A stretch of 64,000 nucleotides of DNA from Marinifilum breve (GCF_003202155.1 NZ_QFLI01000009.1:1-64000), one strand, 5' to 3'. Numbered from the stretch's first letter, positions 1-9,669 are shown. Notes: generated by a model not told the origin, from the letters alone. A program made the numbers and translations.

Positions 1-106
<106 letters not shown>

Positions 107-110
107 CTTT

Positions 111-148
111 AAAGAGTCTTATTCCAATTGGAGTGAGACTCTTTTTTT
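111..148 (+). terminator. Intrinsic terminator after first 5S gene
   Basis: AAAGAGTCT at 111-119 pairs with AGACTCTTT at 136-144 and runs into a T tract. It ends the rRNA transcript. Confidence 0.85.
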
Positions 149-210
149 ATAGAATACTTTTACAAATAAGATATACGGTTTTAATCAGTTTGATTAAGGC
201 AAAACGATTT

Positions 211-320
<110 letters not shown>

Positions 321-323
321 TTT

Positions 324-360
324 AAAGGATAGCAAGTCTTTGGATTTGCTGTCCTTTTTT
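324..360 (+). terminator. Intrinsic terminator after second 5S gene
   Basis: GGATAGCAA pairs with TTGCTGTCC (one G-T pair) and is followed by seven T. From here to the tRNA at 613 I see no gene or other element. Confidence 0.85.
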
Positions 361-609
361 TATGTATTTGATTTTCTTTTTATAGGTAGTCAATTGTTGG
401 AGAAAAAGAATTGCGATTTATTGACGACTTGTATAAGACATATTTTCCTTAATAGTATATCACATTCCTTTGGGAATATGGATGGATCATTAATTGTATA
501 ACCACTTTTGATATGTATTTTTGGAAGAGAGAGTAACCTGACAAAGCCAATAGTAATAAATGCAAACAAAAAAAGCAGCTACAACATCGTTGTAACTGCT
601 TGATTCAGA

Positions 610-686
<77 letters not shown>

Positions 687-721
687 TCGAATAACTTATA
701 AAATAAAAGCAATGTTTTATC

Positions 722-752
722 TTTGTTTTCGGTGTGCAATATTACATATTTG
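722..752 (+). promoter_or_regulatory. Bacteroidota-type promoter before the HAD gene
   Basis: TTTG (722-725), 19 bases, then CATATTTG (745-752) matches the Bacteroidota TTTG / TAnnTTTG promoter with one mismatch. It lies 35 bases before the ATG at 787. Confidence 0.5.
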
Positions 753-786
753 TATCGAATAATTCAATAATTGAAGGAAAAAAATT

Positions 787-1416
787 ATGCAAAAATACGA
801 TTCAATACCCAATATTATCTTCGACTTTGGAGGAGTGCTATTAAATATCGATCCACAAAAAGCGGTTAACAGTTTTAAGCAGATTGGTTTACATGATGTG
901 GAATTGATTAAAAGAGAATATTCGGAGAATGGATTGTTTGATAATTTGGAAAAAGGAATTGTCTCGCCAGATGAATTTAGAACTCAAATCAGAAAGTTTA
1001 TTTCGAATGGTGTTACTGATGCTGACATAGACACGGCTTGGAATTCGATGCTATTGGATTTGCCTTTTGAGCGTTTAGAGCTTTTAAATCGTCTAAAAAA
1101 GAATCATAGGGTATTTCTACTTAGCAATACTAATATCATCCACTGGGAAGCTTATATGAGCATGATTCAGGATGTACATGGAGTTTGCTTATCAGATTTT
1201 TTCGAAAAGGATTATTACTCGCACAATATGGGCTTAAGAAAGCCGGATCAGAAAATATATACAGAGGTTTTGAATGCGGAAGGCTTAAAAGCAAGCGAAA
1301 CTTTATTTGTTGATGATATGCTTGCAAATGCCGAAGCTGCAAGATCAGTTGGTATGATTGCACATCATTTAAAAATTGAGGAAGGAGAAACGGTATTGGA
1401 TCTGTTCTCAGAATAG
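787..1416 (+). CDS. HAD-superfamily hydrolase, subfamily IA
   Basis: A 209-residue protein of the haloacid dehalogenase fold, probably a small-molecule phosphatase in the cytoplasm. Motif I is IIFDFGGVLLNID with the nucleophile at D13. The residue two positions on is Gly rather than the usual Asp, as in YihX-like members (DLGNV), some of which act on sugar phosphates. Motif II is LLSNTN, the motif III lysine is in LRKPDQ, and motif IV is LFVDDMLAN near residue 178. Length fits the family. It stands alone behind its own promoter and is convergent with the next gene, with only two bases between the stop codons. The substrate cannot be told from the sequence. Confidence 0.85.
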   Translation: MQKYDSIPNIIFDFGGVLLNIDPQKAVNSFKQIGLHDVELIKREYSENGLFDNLEKGIVSPDEFRTQIRKFISNGVTDADIDTAWNSMLLDLPFERLELLNRLKKNHRVFLLSNTNIIHWEAYMSMIQDVHGVCLSDFFEKDYYSHNMGLRKPDQKIYTEVLNAEGLKASETLFVDDMLANAEAARSVGMIAHHLKIEEGETVLDLFSE

Positions 1417-1418
1417 AA

Positions 1419-2204
1419 TTACTTCTTTCGAAAACTTCCCATGGTGTTGTCGTAGTTGATGTAATATAAACCTGATTGAAGATTTTCAAGATTCACTTTA
1501 TTTCCGAAACCTTTAAAAATGATATTTCCATATTGGTCATAAATCTCGTAAAGGGTTTCGGAGGTAAATAAAAGTTCATCTTTTACTTTTTCTGGTCCAA
1601 ATTCAACTTTTGGCTTTTGCGACTCATGGGTTATTCTTGGAGAATAATTAGCATTTCCGGTATAATCGGTTTGAGATAATCTAAAAATATTTTTTCCGGT
1701 ATGAGTTCTTACGTTTAACTTGTACTTGTTGATGGTTGGTAATCCGTTACCTTCAACTTCGCCCACAATGATCCATTTGTTCCATCTGTATTGTTGAACA
1801 ACAAAAGGTATTGAACCACTTTCTTCTCTAGTAGTCCAATGTAAAATGCCATTTTTATCAACTTCGGCAGTCTGAATTTCAAATGTCGATTTTGGTTTTA
1901 TAGCTTCCGGATTTGTAATACGTGGCAAACATCCACCTTTATAATGTAGAACGATGTTCACCTTTTCCCCTATATCAAAGCCAAATTGAGAAAGATCTAT
2001 TTCGAATGCACTACTACCTATTTCATCAGAAGAGGTTTGACCGTTTACCGTAACCTGATAAACGCAATATCCCACCCCTGAATCTGAAAATGGATTCATT
2101 ACATATACATTTTTCCCAAGATAAATTCCACTTAGCTCTAGTTTATCGGCATAAGCGAATGAAGTCAGAAAAATGAAAAATATGAATAAAAGATTCTTCT
2201 TCAC
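1419..2204 (-). CDS. Secreted protein with T9SS type A sorting domain
   Basis: A 261-residue protein with an N-terminal signal peptide ending in SFAYA. The body is beta-rich and I recognise no catalytic domain. The last 50 residues (YEIYDQYGNIIFKGFG, then NLENLQSGLYYINYDN) have the pattern of the type IX secretion type A C-terminal domain: a strand, DxxG turn, hydrophobic strand, then L-x-x-GxYYI. The usual basic C-terminal strand is shortened to GSFRKK. The core machinery for this route is encoded at 42.9-47.6 kb. It probably ends up outside the cell or on its surface. The function is unknown. Confidence 0.72.
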   Translation of the reverse strand: MKKNLLFIFFIFLTSFAYADKLELSGIYLGKNVYVMNPFSDSGVGYCVYQVTVNGQTSSDEIGSSAFEIDLSQFGFDIGEKVNIVLHYKGGCLPRITNPEAIKPKSTFEIQTAEVDKNGILHWTTREESGSIPFVVQQYRWNKWIIVGEVEGNGLPTINKYKLNVRTHTGKNIFRLSQTDYTGNANYSPRITHESQKPKVEFGPEKVKDELLFTSETLYEIYDQYGNIIFKGFGNKVNLENLQSGLYYINYDNTMGSFRKK

Positions 2205-2276
2205 ACTGATAGATTAGTGGTTACATCTATCTGCAAGATATAAAACAATGTGTATTAAAAAAAAACATTAATCAAG

Positions 2277-4238
2277 TTAATTGATATTATCGTCAATCCA
2301 ATCGCCATTATTTTTAATGATGTTCTTTAATTCTTCAATAGCAGTTTCACTTGGGATGTTCTTTATTAAAACATCATGACCTTTATACAATGATACTTTT
2401 CCAGGCCCTGCTCCTACATAGCCGTAATCAACATCCCCCATTTCACCAGGACCATTCACAATACAGCCCATTACTCCAATTTTTAAATGCGTAAGGTGAG
2501 AAAATGCCTTTTTCACTTCAGCAACTACTTCTTGCAATTGGAATAGAGTTCTTCCACAGCCTGGACAGGATACAAACTCTGTTTTGGTAGTTCTTACTCG
2601 AGCTGCTTGCAAAATCCCAAATTCGGTTGATAATACTTCGTTTTGAGGAAGATTTCCCCGGTTCACAATGCTGATGCCATTGCCCAAACCATCGAAAAAC
2701 AAAGAACCTAAATCAGCAGATGATTTTAAGTGAAGATCTTCCAGATTTGCATCGGTAAATTCACGTTTAAAAATTACTGGCGCCTTGCATTTTGCTTGAA
2801 CCAATTTGAAAACAAAAGCTCGTTGTTCGGCAAAGGCATTTTGGTGATTCGATTTACAAACCAAAACAATCTTGTTATTCTCTTTTACTTTGGAGATAAA
2901 TTCCTCACTTAGATCTTCGTATTCACATTCTACAAAATGAATGCTGCTGGCAAAAGCTGTTAGATTGTCGTGAAGAAATTCCTCTGCCTGGAATAAAGGA
3001 TAGGATTTATCGGTATACTGATCGGAATATTCCCAACACTCCTGATCCACTATAATTCCCAAATCTTTTGGGTAATCGGTGAAAACCGGATCGTAACCAC
3101 TTACATAGATAAAGTCGGCGGCCAAGTTTCCTTTTTCCCATTCCAATGTATCCTGATCTTGTTTGAATCCTGCTTTTTCAGGCAAATCAGCAGTCAAGTA
3201 TCTTTCGTGCGATAAATCGCAGATAACCACAGGAACTTTTGAACTGCCTATATTTTCAACCAAATTTGTTGATCGCTTGTAAAAATTTATCAAATCAAGC
3301 TCGGTGTTTTCAACCTGAGTAATTGGTGCGTGATTTTCTTTTTCCAATACGTAATCAACCAGTTTTTTTCCAACTGGCGATTCGATTTCCGGATCTTCAG
3401 TAAGAGAAATTCTAACCGTATCCCCAATTCCATCATTCAACAAAGCGCCTGTTCCAACGGCCGATTTAATTCTTCCATCTTCTCCTTCTCCAGCTTCTGT
3501 TACACCCAGGTGCAATGGAAAATGCATGTGTTCTTTTTCCATTTCGCAAACCAACAAACGAACAGTTTTCACCATCATTACCGTATTGCTGGATTTTATT
3601 GAAATGGCAACATCCGTAAAGTTTTGCTCTTTACAAATGCGAAGAAATTCCAAAGTGGCTTCAACCATTCCGCGCGGAGTATCGCCATAGCGACTCATGA
3701 TTCGATCTGACAAAGAGCCATGATTGGTACCAATTCGAAGGGCCGTGTTGTTTTCCTTGCAAATACGAAGCAATGGAATAAATTTCTCACGAATTTTTTC
3801 TAAATCTTCCTGATATTTTAAATCTCCGTATTCGCTGTTCTTGAAATCGGCACGTTTGTCCACAAAGTTTCCCGGATTAATTCGAACCTTGTCAACATAT
3901 TTTGCTGCAATTGTAGCGGCTTTGGGATTAAAATGAATGTCGGCAACCAAAGGTGTTTCATATCCTCTTTTTACCAATTCCTCTTTTATGAATTTTAAAT
4001 TCTCAGCTTCTTTTGTTCCCTGTGTAGTTAAACGAACATATTCTGCTCCCGACTCTATCATTCTGATTGCTTGCTCAACACTAGCTTCGATATTATTGGT
4101 ATCGGTGTTGGTCATCGATTGAATTCGAATAGGATTATTGCTACCCATTGGGGTATTGCCAATATTTGATTCGCTTGATTCGCGACGAGAATAATTGAAA
4201 AGATCTTTACAGAAATGATTATGCTGTGAAAAACTCAT
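2277..4238 (-). CDS. ispG: 4-hydroxy-3-methylbut-2-enyl diphosphate synthase (long form)
   Basis: This enzyme reduces MEcPP to HMBPP in the MEP isoprenoid pathway, using a [4Fe-4S] cluster. The N-terminal TIM barrel begins with NPIRIQSMTNTDT. The C-terminal cluster domain holds SCPGCGRTLF and GVMGCIVNGPGEMGD, which supply the cysteines and the glutamate ligand. At 653 residues it is much longer than the E. coli enzyme (372) because of a large insert between barrel and cluster domain, as known from plants, Chlamydia and Bacteroidota. I start at 4238 (MSFSQHN); the reading frame extends 16 codons further upstream to 4286, but that extension is not family-like. It is transcribed alone. Confidence 0.95.
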   Translation of the reverse strand: MSFSQHNHFCKDLFNYSRRESSESNIGNTPMGSNNPIRIQSMTNTDTNNIEASVEQAIRMIESGAEYVRLTTQGTKEAENLKFIKEELVKRGYETPLVADIHFNPKAATIAAKYVDKVRINPGNFVDKRADFKNSEYGDLKYQEDLEKIREKFIPLLRICKENNTALRIGTNHGSLSDRIMSRYGDTPRGMVEATLEFLRICKEQNFTDVAISIKSSNTVMMVKTVRLLVCEMEKEHMHFPLHLGVTEAGEGEDGRIKSAVGTGALLNDGIGDTVRISLTEDPEIESPVGKKLVDYVLEKENHAPITQVENTELDLINFYKRSTNLVENIGSSKVPVVICDLSHERYLTADLPEKAGFKQDQDTLEWEKGNLAADFIYVSGYDPVFTDYPKDLGIIVDQECWEYSDQYTDKSYPLFQAEEFLHDNLTAFASSIHFVECEYEDLSEEFISKVKENNKIVLVCKSNHQNAFAEQRAFVFKLVQAKCKAPVIFKREFTDANLEDLHLKSSADLGSLFFDGLGNGISIVNRGNLPQNEVLSTEFGILQAARVRTTKTEFVSCPGCGRTLFQLQEVVAEVKKAFSHLTHLKIGVMGCIVNGPGEMGDVDYGYVGAGPGKVSLYKGHDVLIKNIPSETAIEELKNIIKNNGDWIDDNIN

Positions 4239-4443
4239 TGTTATTGATTTGAATTGAGCAACAAAGGTAAGTATTTCAATTATCAATTATGAGTGATCAA
4301 TTATGAATTGTAATGGAAAGAGAGTTAGAATATTTAAATTTACACTTAATTTGTATTACAGTACTTAAATGATTTTAAAGTTTGATTTTCTTTAACTTTA
4401 AGTACTTGTAACTCTAAGTACTCTAGGCACTAAAAAATCTCTT

Positions 4444-5355
4444 ATGTCGATTAAAGTTCAGGAATTAAGCAAGCTATACGGAAAACAAAAAGCACTTGAC
4501 AATATTAGCTTTGAAATTAATCAGGGGGAAGTTGTTGGATTTTTAGGACCCAATGGGGCGGGAAAATCAACAATGATGAAGATTATAACTGGTTTTATTC
4601 CACAATCATCTGGTTTGGTTGAAGTAAATGGATTGAATATAGAGGAGTATTCATTGGAGGTGAGAAGGAAAATTGGATATCTGCCAGAGCATAATCCGCT
4701 TTATTTGGAAATGTATGTGAAAGAGTATCTCGACCATGTTGCTTCCATTTATAAATTGGGAAAAGCTAAAAAGTCGAGAATTGCTGAGATGATTGACCTT
4801 ACTGGACTTGTTTTGGAACAGAACAAAAAGATTGGTGCACTTTCGAAAGGATACCGACAAAGGGTAGGAATTGCACAGGCTTTAATTCACGATCCAAAAG
4901 TGGTGATTTTGGATGAACCAACCACTGGTTTGGATCCCAATCAATTGGTTGAAATTCGAAATCTGATACAGGAAATTGGCAAGCAGAAAACCGTTATGCT
5001 TTCAACTCATATTATGCAGGAAGTGGAAGCCTGTTGTGAGCGCGCTTTAATTATCAACAAAGGAAACTTGGTTGCCGATAAAAAGATTGAAAACCTCAGT
5101 TCCGAATTGTCTTCAAAGATGATTGAAGTGGAATTCGCCAATGAGATTTCCTTGAATATCCTAAATCAACATGAGGGAATTAAAGAGGTAATTTCTTTGG
5201 GAGATAATAAATTCAGTATCTCAAGTTCTGATGATATCCGTAAGGAAATATTCCAAATGGCTGTGAAAAACAATTGGGAACTTCTTGAAATGAAGAGCCA
5301 AACCCAAAGGCTCGAAGACTTATTCCATCAGTTAACAGTTAACAATGATCAGTAA
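4444..5355 (+). CDS. gldA: Gliding-motility ABC transporter ATP-binding protein GldA
   Basis: This is the ATPase subunit of the GldA-GldF-GldG ABC transporter, whose substrate is not established. It has Walker A GPNGAGKST near residue 39, signature LSKGYRQRVGIAQAL, Walker B VVILDEPTTGLDP and the switch His in STHIM. The N-terminus (ELSKLYGKQKALDNISFEI) and the 303-residue length with a roughly 90-residue C-terminal extension match GldA rather than general ABC-2 ATPases. GldF and GldG permease genes are not adjacent: the next 670 bases hold no gene. Homologs also occur in non-gliding Bacteroidota, so motility should not be inferred from this gene. Confidence 0.85.
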   Translation: MSIKVQELSKLYGKQKALDNISFEINQGEVVGFLGPNGAGKSTMMKIITGFIPQSSGLVEVNGLNIEEYSLEVRRKIGYLPEHNPLYLEMYVKEYLDHVASIYKLGKAKKSRIAEMIDLTGLVLEQNKKIGALSKGYRQRVGIAQALIHDPKVVILDEPTTGLDPNQLVEIRNLIQEIGKQKTVMLSTHIMQEVEACCERALIINKGNLVADKKIENLSSELSSKMIEVEFANEISLNILNQHEGIKEVISLGDNKFSISSSDDIRKEIFQMAVKNNWELLEMKSQTQRLEDLFHQLTVNNDQ

Positions 5356-5398
5356 TCAGTTATTTGTTTGAGATTTAGGATCGGATTCTAAATGATTT

Positions 5399-5425
5399 AA
5401 CCACAAAGGGCACAAAGTGAAAAAA
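5399..5425. repeat. Fragment of interspersed CACAAAG-type repeat
   Basis: TTAACCACAAAGGGCACAAAG resembles the reverse complement of the end of the element at 7909-7986. It looks like a broken copy of an interspersed, non-coding repeat. Confidence 0.45.
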
Positions 5426-5497
5426 CATGAAGGATGATGGAATTGCAGAAATATACAGATTTCGGGAATATTCTAAGTAATTTAGTAGCTTAAATTC

Positions 5498-5690
5498 ACC
5501 CCTCTCCCTGTCGGGATCTCCCCTGAAAGGAGGAGAATGTTCTAATCAAGTGTAGCAAGTCTTTCAAACTGTTAATCTATTTCATTATTGAGTGTTTCCC
5601 TTTAAGGGAACCGGAACGAAGTGGAGCTCGTGAATACATTAATGTAAAAATTGTATGTGAACAAACTGTCGACAGACTAAAGGGTGAAGG
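5498..5690. repeat. Interspersed hairpin repeats between gldA and metK
   Basis: Two pieces are seen. The first, at 5498-5536, reads CACCCCTCTCCCTGTCGGG and then CTCCCCTGAAAGGAGGAG. The second, from 5593, starts with the hairpin TTCCCTTTAAGGGAA and ends with AAAGGGTGAAGG. Related pieces occur at 27339-27462 in the opposite order. No coding frame is present. The rest of the 5356-5840 gap is AT-rich and shows nothing I can name. Confidence 0.55.
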
Positions 5691-5839
5691 AAGAGTTTAG
5701 TTTAACCCCTATAATTAAGACTTTATACTCTTTTTCCACCTGAAACCACCTGTTTCTCAGGACTACGAATTGTTAAAAAGCATTAAAAACACCTATTATA
5801 ATATTGTTTCTTTCCAAAATAATGTTTTCCTTTGCCGAG

Positions 5840-5896
5840 AATTCAGTGGAAAGATTTGGCTGCTTGCAACCACAGAAAAAAATGCTAAATGGTGTT
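5840..5896 (+). promoter_or_regulatory. SAM-II-like riboswitch upstream of metK
   Basis: GTGG (5846-5849) pairs with CCAC (5870-5873). The loop contains GATTTGG and the stem is preceded by TTGCAA, both typical of SAM-II aptamers. Downstream GCTAAAT (5884-5890), followed by GG, can pair with loop bases ATTTGGC (5854-5860, one G-U pair) to make the SAM-II pseudoknot. SAM-II is known from Alphaproteobacteria and Bacteroidota before methionine and SAM genes. The aptamer ends about 130 bases before the metK start, further than the usual ribosome-site masking design, so how it controls expression is unclear. Confidence 0.7.
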
Positions 5897-6022
5897 ATTA
5901 TCCTTTTTCTGCGTTAATACAACAACCAATTACTTTCCCGTAAATTTTATTTATAAAGTGCGTAATGTCTGGGGGACTTATGTTACTAAGTAGACTTTTA
6001 TGCGCTCAAAACTTTAAAAATT

Positions 6023-7279
6023 ATGGGATATTTATTTACATCAGAATCTGTTTCTGAAGGACATCCAGACAAAGTATCTGATCAGATTTCAGATGCCATT
6101 TTGGATAAATTACTGGCTTTTGATCCTAATTCGAAAGTTGCAGTTGAAACTTTGGTTACTACTGGTCAGGTAGTAATTGCCGGTGAGGTAAAAACAAAAA
6201 CTTACATTGATGTTCAGGAAACTGCGCGTAAGGTGATCAACCGTATTGGTTACACAAAAAGCGAGTACATGTTCGATGGATCATCTTGTGGTGTTTTAAA
6301 TGCACTTCACGAACAATCAGATGATATCAATCGTGGTGTAGATCGTGAAGATCCAATGACTCAAGGTGCTGGTGACCAGGGTATGATGTTCGGTTATGCT
6401 TCTAAAGAAACCGATGATTACATGCCATTGTCGCTTGAATTGTCGCACCGTTTGTTGATTGAAATGGCTGCCATTCGTCGCGAAGGCAGAGAGATGACAT
6501 ATCTTCGTCCTGATTCAAAATCTCAGGTAACCATTCAGTACAACGATCAGGATGCTCCTGAAAGAGTTCATACGATCGTAGTTTCTACTCAGCACGATGA
6601 CTTTGGTCCAAACGATGAGTTGATGTTACAAAAAATCAAGAAAGATGTTCGTAACATTCTTATTCCTCGTGTAATTAAGCAATTGCCAGAAAGAGTTCAG
6701 GCTCTTTTCGATGATGAGTTCATTTTGCACGTAAATCCAACAGGTAAATTCGTGATTGGTGGTCCTCACGGTGATACTGGATTAACAGGTCGTAAGATTA
6801 TTGTTGATACTTACGGTGGTAAAGGTGCTCACGGTGGTGGTGCTTTCTCAGGAAAAGATCCTTCGAAAGTAGACCGTTCTGCAGCTTATGCTTCACGTCA
6901 TATTGCTAAAAATATGGTTGCAGCTGGAGTTTCAGATGAAATTTTGGTACAACTTTCATATGCAATTGGTGTTGCTGAGCCAGTAGGTATTTACGTTGAT
7001 ACTTACGGAAAATCGAACGTGGAATTAAGCGATGGTGAAATTGCTGAAAAGGTTCAAGAACTTTTCGATCTTCGTCCGGCAGCAATTGAGCAGCGTTTGA
7101 AATTGCGTAATCCAATTTACGAAGAGTCGGCAGCATATGGCCACATGGGACGTACGCCAAGAACAGTTACCAAGAAATTCGAATCTCCATATTTCGGAAA
7201 TATCGAAAAAGAGGTTGAATTGTTTACTTGGGAGAAACTAGACTATGTTGAGAAAGTAAAAGAAGCTTTCGGGCTTTAA
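6023..7279 (+). CDS. metK: S-adenosylmethionine synthase
   Basis: The enzyme makes S-adenosylmethionine from methionine and ATP in the cytoplasm. The N-terminus has [20 protein letters not shown] with the ATP-binding His. [12 protein letters not shown] is the first family signature, and [19 protein letters not shown] carries the second signature and the catalytic lysines. The 418 residues are somewhat longer than the E. coli enzyme (384), which is normal for Bacteroidota. It is a single gene with its own terminator at 7302-7336. The SAM-II-like aptamer upstream suggests feedback control by its own product. Confidence 0.97.
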   Translation: MGYLFTSESVSEGHPDKVSDQISDAILDKLLAFDPNSKVAVETLVTTGQVVIAGEVKTKTYIDVQETARKVINRIGYTKSEYMFDGSSCGVLNALHEQSDDINRGVDREDPMTQGAGDQGMMFGYASKETDDYMPLSLELSHRLLIEMAAIRREGREMTYLRPDSKSQVTIQYNDQDAPERVHTIVVSTQHDDFGPNDELMLQKIKKDVRNILIPRVIKQLPERVQALFDDEFILHVNPTGKFVIGGPHGDTGLTGRKIIVDTYGGKGAHGGGAFSGKDPSKVDRSAAYASRHIAKNMVAAGVSDEILVQLSYAIGVAEPVGIYVDTYGKSNVELSDGEIAEKVQELFDLRPAAIEQRLKLRNPIYEESAAYGHMGRTPRTVTKKFESPYFGNIEKEVELFTWEKLDYVEKVKEAFGL

Positions 7280-7301
7280 TCTTTCAATAGAATGATATAA
7301 T

Positions 7302-7336
7302 AAAGAGTCATTTCCTTTGGGAGATGGCTCTTTTTC
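7302..7336 (+). terminator. Intrinsic terminator after metK
   Basis: AAGAGTCATTTCC pairs with GGAGATGGCTCTT and is followed by T residues. Confidence 0.8.
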
Positions 7337-7597
7337 TTGCCTATAAGTTTGATAAGATAAGCTGCAAGTGTGATTGTTGATGATTTTTTAGATAAAATGA
7401 TTGATGAATTCGTGATATTGATTTAGAATTTTTGGAAATAAGCTAAATTATCTATGATAATCATGAGTAATCCTATATAAATCAATATTAGTTCATTAAA
7501 AATCAATAAATAATCATTAATATCTACTAAAAATTAGGATAAAGTATCGTAAATTTAGAAGAAAATCACAGCTAAAAGCATTAAAATCAAGCCTAAA

Positions 7598-7908
7598 ATG
7601 AGTAAAAAGTATCCTATAAACGAGCTAATCTTAAAAGAAATGAAGAGACATGGGATGCGACCACCAGACTTGGCCGTAGACTCGGTTTAAGTGTATCAAC
7701 AACCTATTATTTATTGAGTAGAAATACCATACAGGTGGATCGACTGCGTCAGATTTGTAGGATTTTGAATACAAACTTCTTTCAAATATTGGCCGATCAG
7801 ATGAATATGGATAATGATTCGGATGCCTTTAAAGATGAAGAAAAAGAGGCATTAAAAGCCGAGAATGAGACTTTAAAGAGTGTAATTAGAATGTTGGGGG
7901 GAAAGTGA
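7598..7908 (+). pseudogene. XRE-type helix-turn-helix protein, frameshifted
   Basis: The first part, from ATG 7598, reads MSKKYPINELILKEMKRHG and then runs to a stop at 7688-7690. The next frame carries on sensibly with RLGRRLGLSVSTTYYLLSRN, VDRLRQICRILNTNFFQ and a short coiled coil ending SVIRMLGGK (stop at 7908). Joined, this is about 100 residues with an N-terminal helix-turn-helix of XRE type and a C-terminal helix. A single-base loss near 7650-7660 would explain the break. Without repair, only a 64-residue piece from 7714 could be made. It could be a true pseudogene or a sequencing error. It lies alone between metK and a repeat, and I cannot name its target. Confidence 0.6.
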
Positions 7909-7986
7909 TTTCCACGCAAAGGGCGCAAAGAATTATTTTCAAACTTTGCGATCTTTGTGAAAAACCTTAGTGTACCTCGTGGTTAA
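7909..7986. repeat. Interspersed CACAAAG/CTTTGTG repeat element
   Basis: CCACGCAAAGGGCGCAAAG is followed, after about 13 bases, by CTTTGCGATCTTTGTG, and then by TACCTCGTGGTTAA. The two halves form an imperfect inverted repeat. The element separates convergent genes and could fold in either transcript. A fragment of it is at 5399. Confidence 0.55.
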
Positions 7987-7991
7987 CCTCA

Positions 7992-9014
7992 TTAACTCTT
8001 CACTTTAGCCTGCAATGGATAATGCTGCACCGTATCCTTTATACTTTTTTCAATATCAATAAACTCAAAGTTTAGAGCATTTTTAATTTTTTGATTTGAA
8101 TATTTTCTGATGTTGTGCGAAGCTCGCGCAGTTTCTTTGGTGAAACTTGGCTGTTTAAACAAAAATACCTTTTGCAAAGACGCCAAACGCCATCCAATTT
8201 CGGTCATTTTTGGAGAGGCATATTTTGTAGGTCCTTCTAGCCCAATATGTTTTGCGATGGTCTTAAATATGAATTCATAAGTACAGTCGTCGCCGTTTAA
8301 AACAAAGCGTTCGTTCACAATATCACTTTCCATCAATTGAAGCATGGCTTTGCTCACATCTCTAACATCAACATAGCCAGTAATTCCCCTGGTGAAATAC
8401 TTTAAACCATTGGCAACAGTACTAAATAATAGCGAGCTGCCTTTGTCCCATTGTCCCGGACCCAAAATGATAGATGGATTTACTATTACGGCATTCAGCC
8501 CTTCCTCAATTCCTCTCCAAATTTCCAATTCCGATTGAAATTTACTAAGCGAATAACCCGAACGTTTATCCTCAGGACTCCACGGAGTAGTTTCGTTTAC
8601 AGTATCTTCGCCTTCTTCCGGAGTCCCCAATGCAGCAATGGAACTTACCATACAAAACTTACGGATATTATTGTCGATGCAAGCATTTACCAGGTTTCGA
8701 GTTCCTTCTACATTGATGTCAAGTAGTGTTTTTTTGTCTTCTTTTTTGAAAGAAACCAAGGCTGCACAATGGTATACATCCTTTACTCCTTCCAAGGCCT
8801 CTTCCAAAGAATCGGAATCCAACATATCTCCATTAAACCATTCAATTGATTCGCAAAGCTGATCAGCATCTTGTGAGTAAAACGAAAAGGTTTTTCGAAC
8901 CAAATCGATATTACTGCTCGATCTTTTTAAAGCACGAACTTTGTTGCCATTTTTCAGTAAATCAAAAAGTAGGTGTGAACCAACAAGACCGGTTCCTCCA
9001 GTAACTAAAATCAT
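7992..9014 (-). CDS. NAD-dependent epimerase/dehydratase (extended SDR)
   Basis: A 340-residue extended short-chain dehydrogenase/reductase. The nucleotide-binding motif is GGTGLVG at residues 5-11. The active-site tyrosine and lysine are in SGYSLSKFQ, with the serine in VSSIAALG. The substrate-binding C-terminal half is typical of dihydroflavonol-reductase- or 3-beta-HSD-like members, which act on sterol-, flavonoid- or hopanoid-like and sugar substrates. Sequence alone does not tell the substrate. It lies 40 bases upstream of the OsmC gene's stop on the same strand, so the two could be co-transcribed, with the OsmC gene first. Confidence 0.85.
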   Translation of the reverse strand: MILVTGGTGLVGSHLLFDLLKNGNKVRALKRSSSNIDLVRKTFSFYSQDADQLCESIEWFNGDMLDSDSLEEALEGVKDVYHCAALVSFKKEDKKTLLDINVEGTRNLVNACIDNNIRKFCMVSSIAALGTPEEGEDTVNETTPWSPEDKRSGYSLSKFQSELEIWRGIEEGLNAVIVNPSIILGPGQWDKGSSLLFSTVANGLKYFTRGITGYVDVRDVSKAMLQLMESDIVNERFVLNGDDCTYEFIFKTIAKHIGLEGPTKYASPKMTEIGWRLASLQKVFLFKQPSFTKETARASHNIRKYSNQKIKNALNFEFIDIEKSIKDTVQHYPLQAKVKS

Positions 9015-9054
9015 ATGTTGGAGATATTTTAAAGATTAAAAAAAGGGGTGAAAA

Positions 9055-9465
9055 TTATTTCACCCAATTCATTTTAATTGTCTGTTTCATATTGTCATGC
9101 ACACTCAAAGGTACAGGACTTGTTCCGGCTACCGATTCAATAATTTTTTTCTCTTCATCGGTATATTCCTTATCTGGGAAATTGAATTCTACAATCACTT
9201 CAGCTACTCTTCTTGGATCACTTGCCATGATTTTGGTAATGTCCAATTCTGTACCTACAATATCAATATCATTATCGCGTGCTACAATGCCCATAATGGT
9301 CATGATGCATGAGCCTAATGAAGTTGCCAATAAATCGGTTGGTGAAAAAGCTTCTCCTTTACCTCTGTTATCAGTTGGCGCATCGGTAAAAATTTTATTT
9401 CCTGATTGTAAGTGAACACATTCGGTTCTTAAATCACCCAAATATTTGGATTTTATAGTAGTCAT
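9055..9465 (-). CDS. OsmC-family protein
   Basis: A 136-residue OsmC/Ohr-fold protein, a family of thiol peroxidases that reduce organic hydroperoxides. The N-terminal SPTDLLATSLGSCIMT holds the first catalytic cysteine. At the place where the second cysteine normally sits (a CPxS/CPVH-type motif), this protein reads SPVPLSVHDN. It therefore lacks the resolving or peroxidatic pair and may not work as a classical peroxidase. Length and fold pattern are otherwise normal. The probable promoter faces the divergent ileS gene. Confidence 0.85.
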   Translation of the reverse strand: MTTIKSKYLGDLRTECVHLQSGNKIFTDAPTDNRGKGEAFSPTDLLATSLGSCIMTIMGIVARDNDIDIVGTELDITKIMASDPRRVAEVIVEFNFPDKEYTDEEKKIIESVAGTSPVPLSVHDNMKQTIKMNWVK

Positions 9466-9669
9466 GGTAATTTGATTTAAAATTTAAAGCTAAATATATC
9501 TATTAATTTCGAATTATAAGCAAGATCATCACTTTGTCATTTTTCATTCATGGATGTGCTGATTAAAAAACGCTTAACTCTTTGAATATACTGGAAATAT
9601 GATCATTCGCTTTTGTATTTTTTCTATATTTGTAAACTTTTTAGAAAATACAAGATTAAATTAATATAA

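Noticed and set aside
4444-5355. GldA as evidence for gliding motility
   Set aside because: GldA-like and T9SS genes are common in non-motile Bacteroidota. No sprB or other motility gene is seen.
5356-6022. gldF/gldG remnants behind gldA
   Set aside because: No frame in the gap encodes membrane segments of an ABC permease; the gap holds repeats and the riboswitch.
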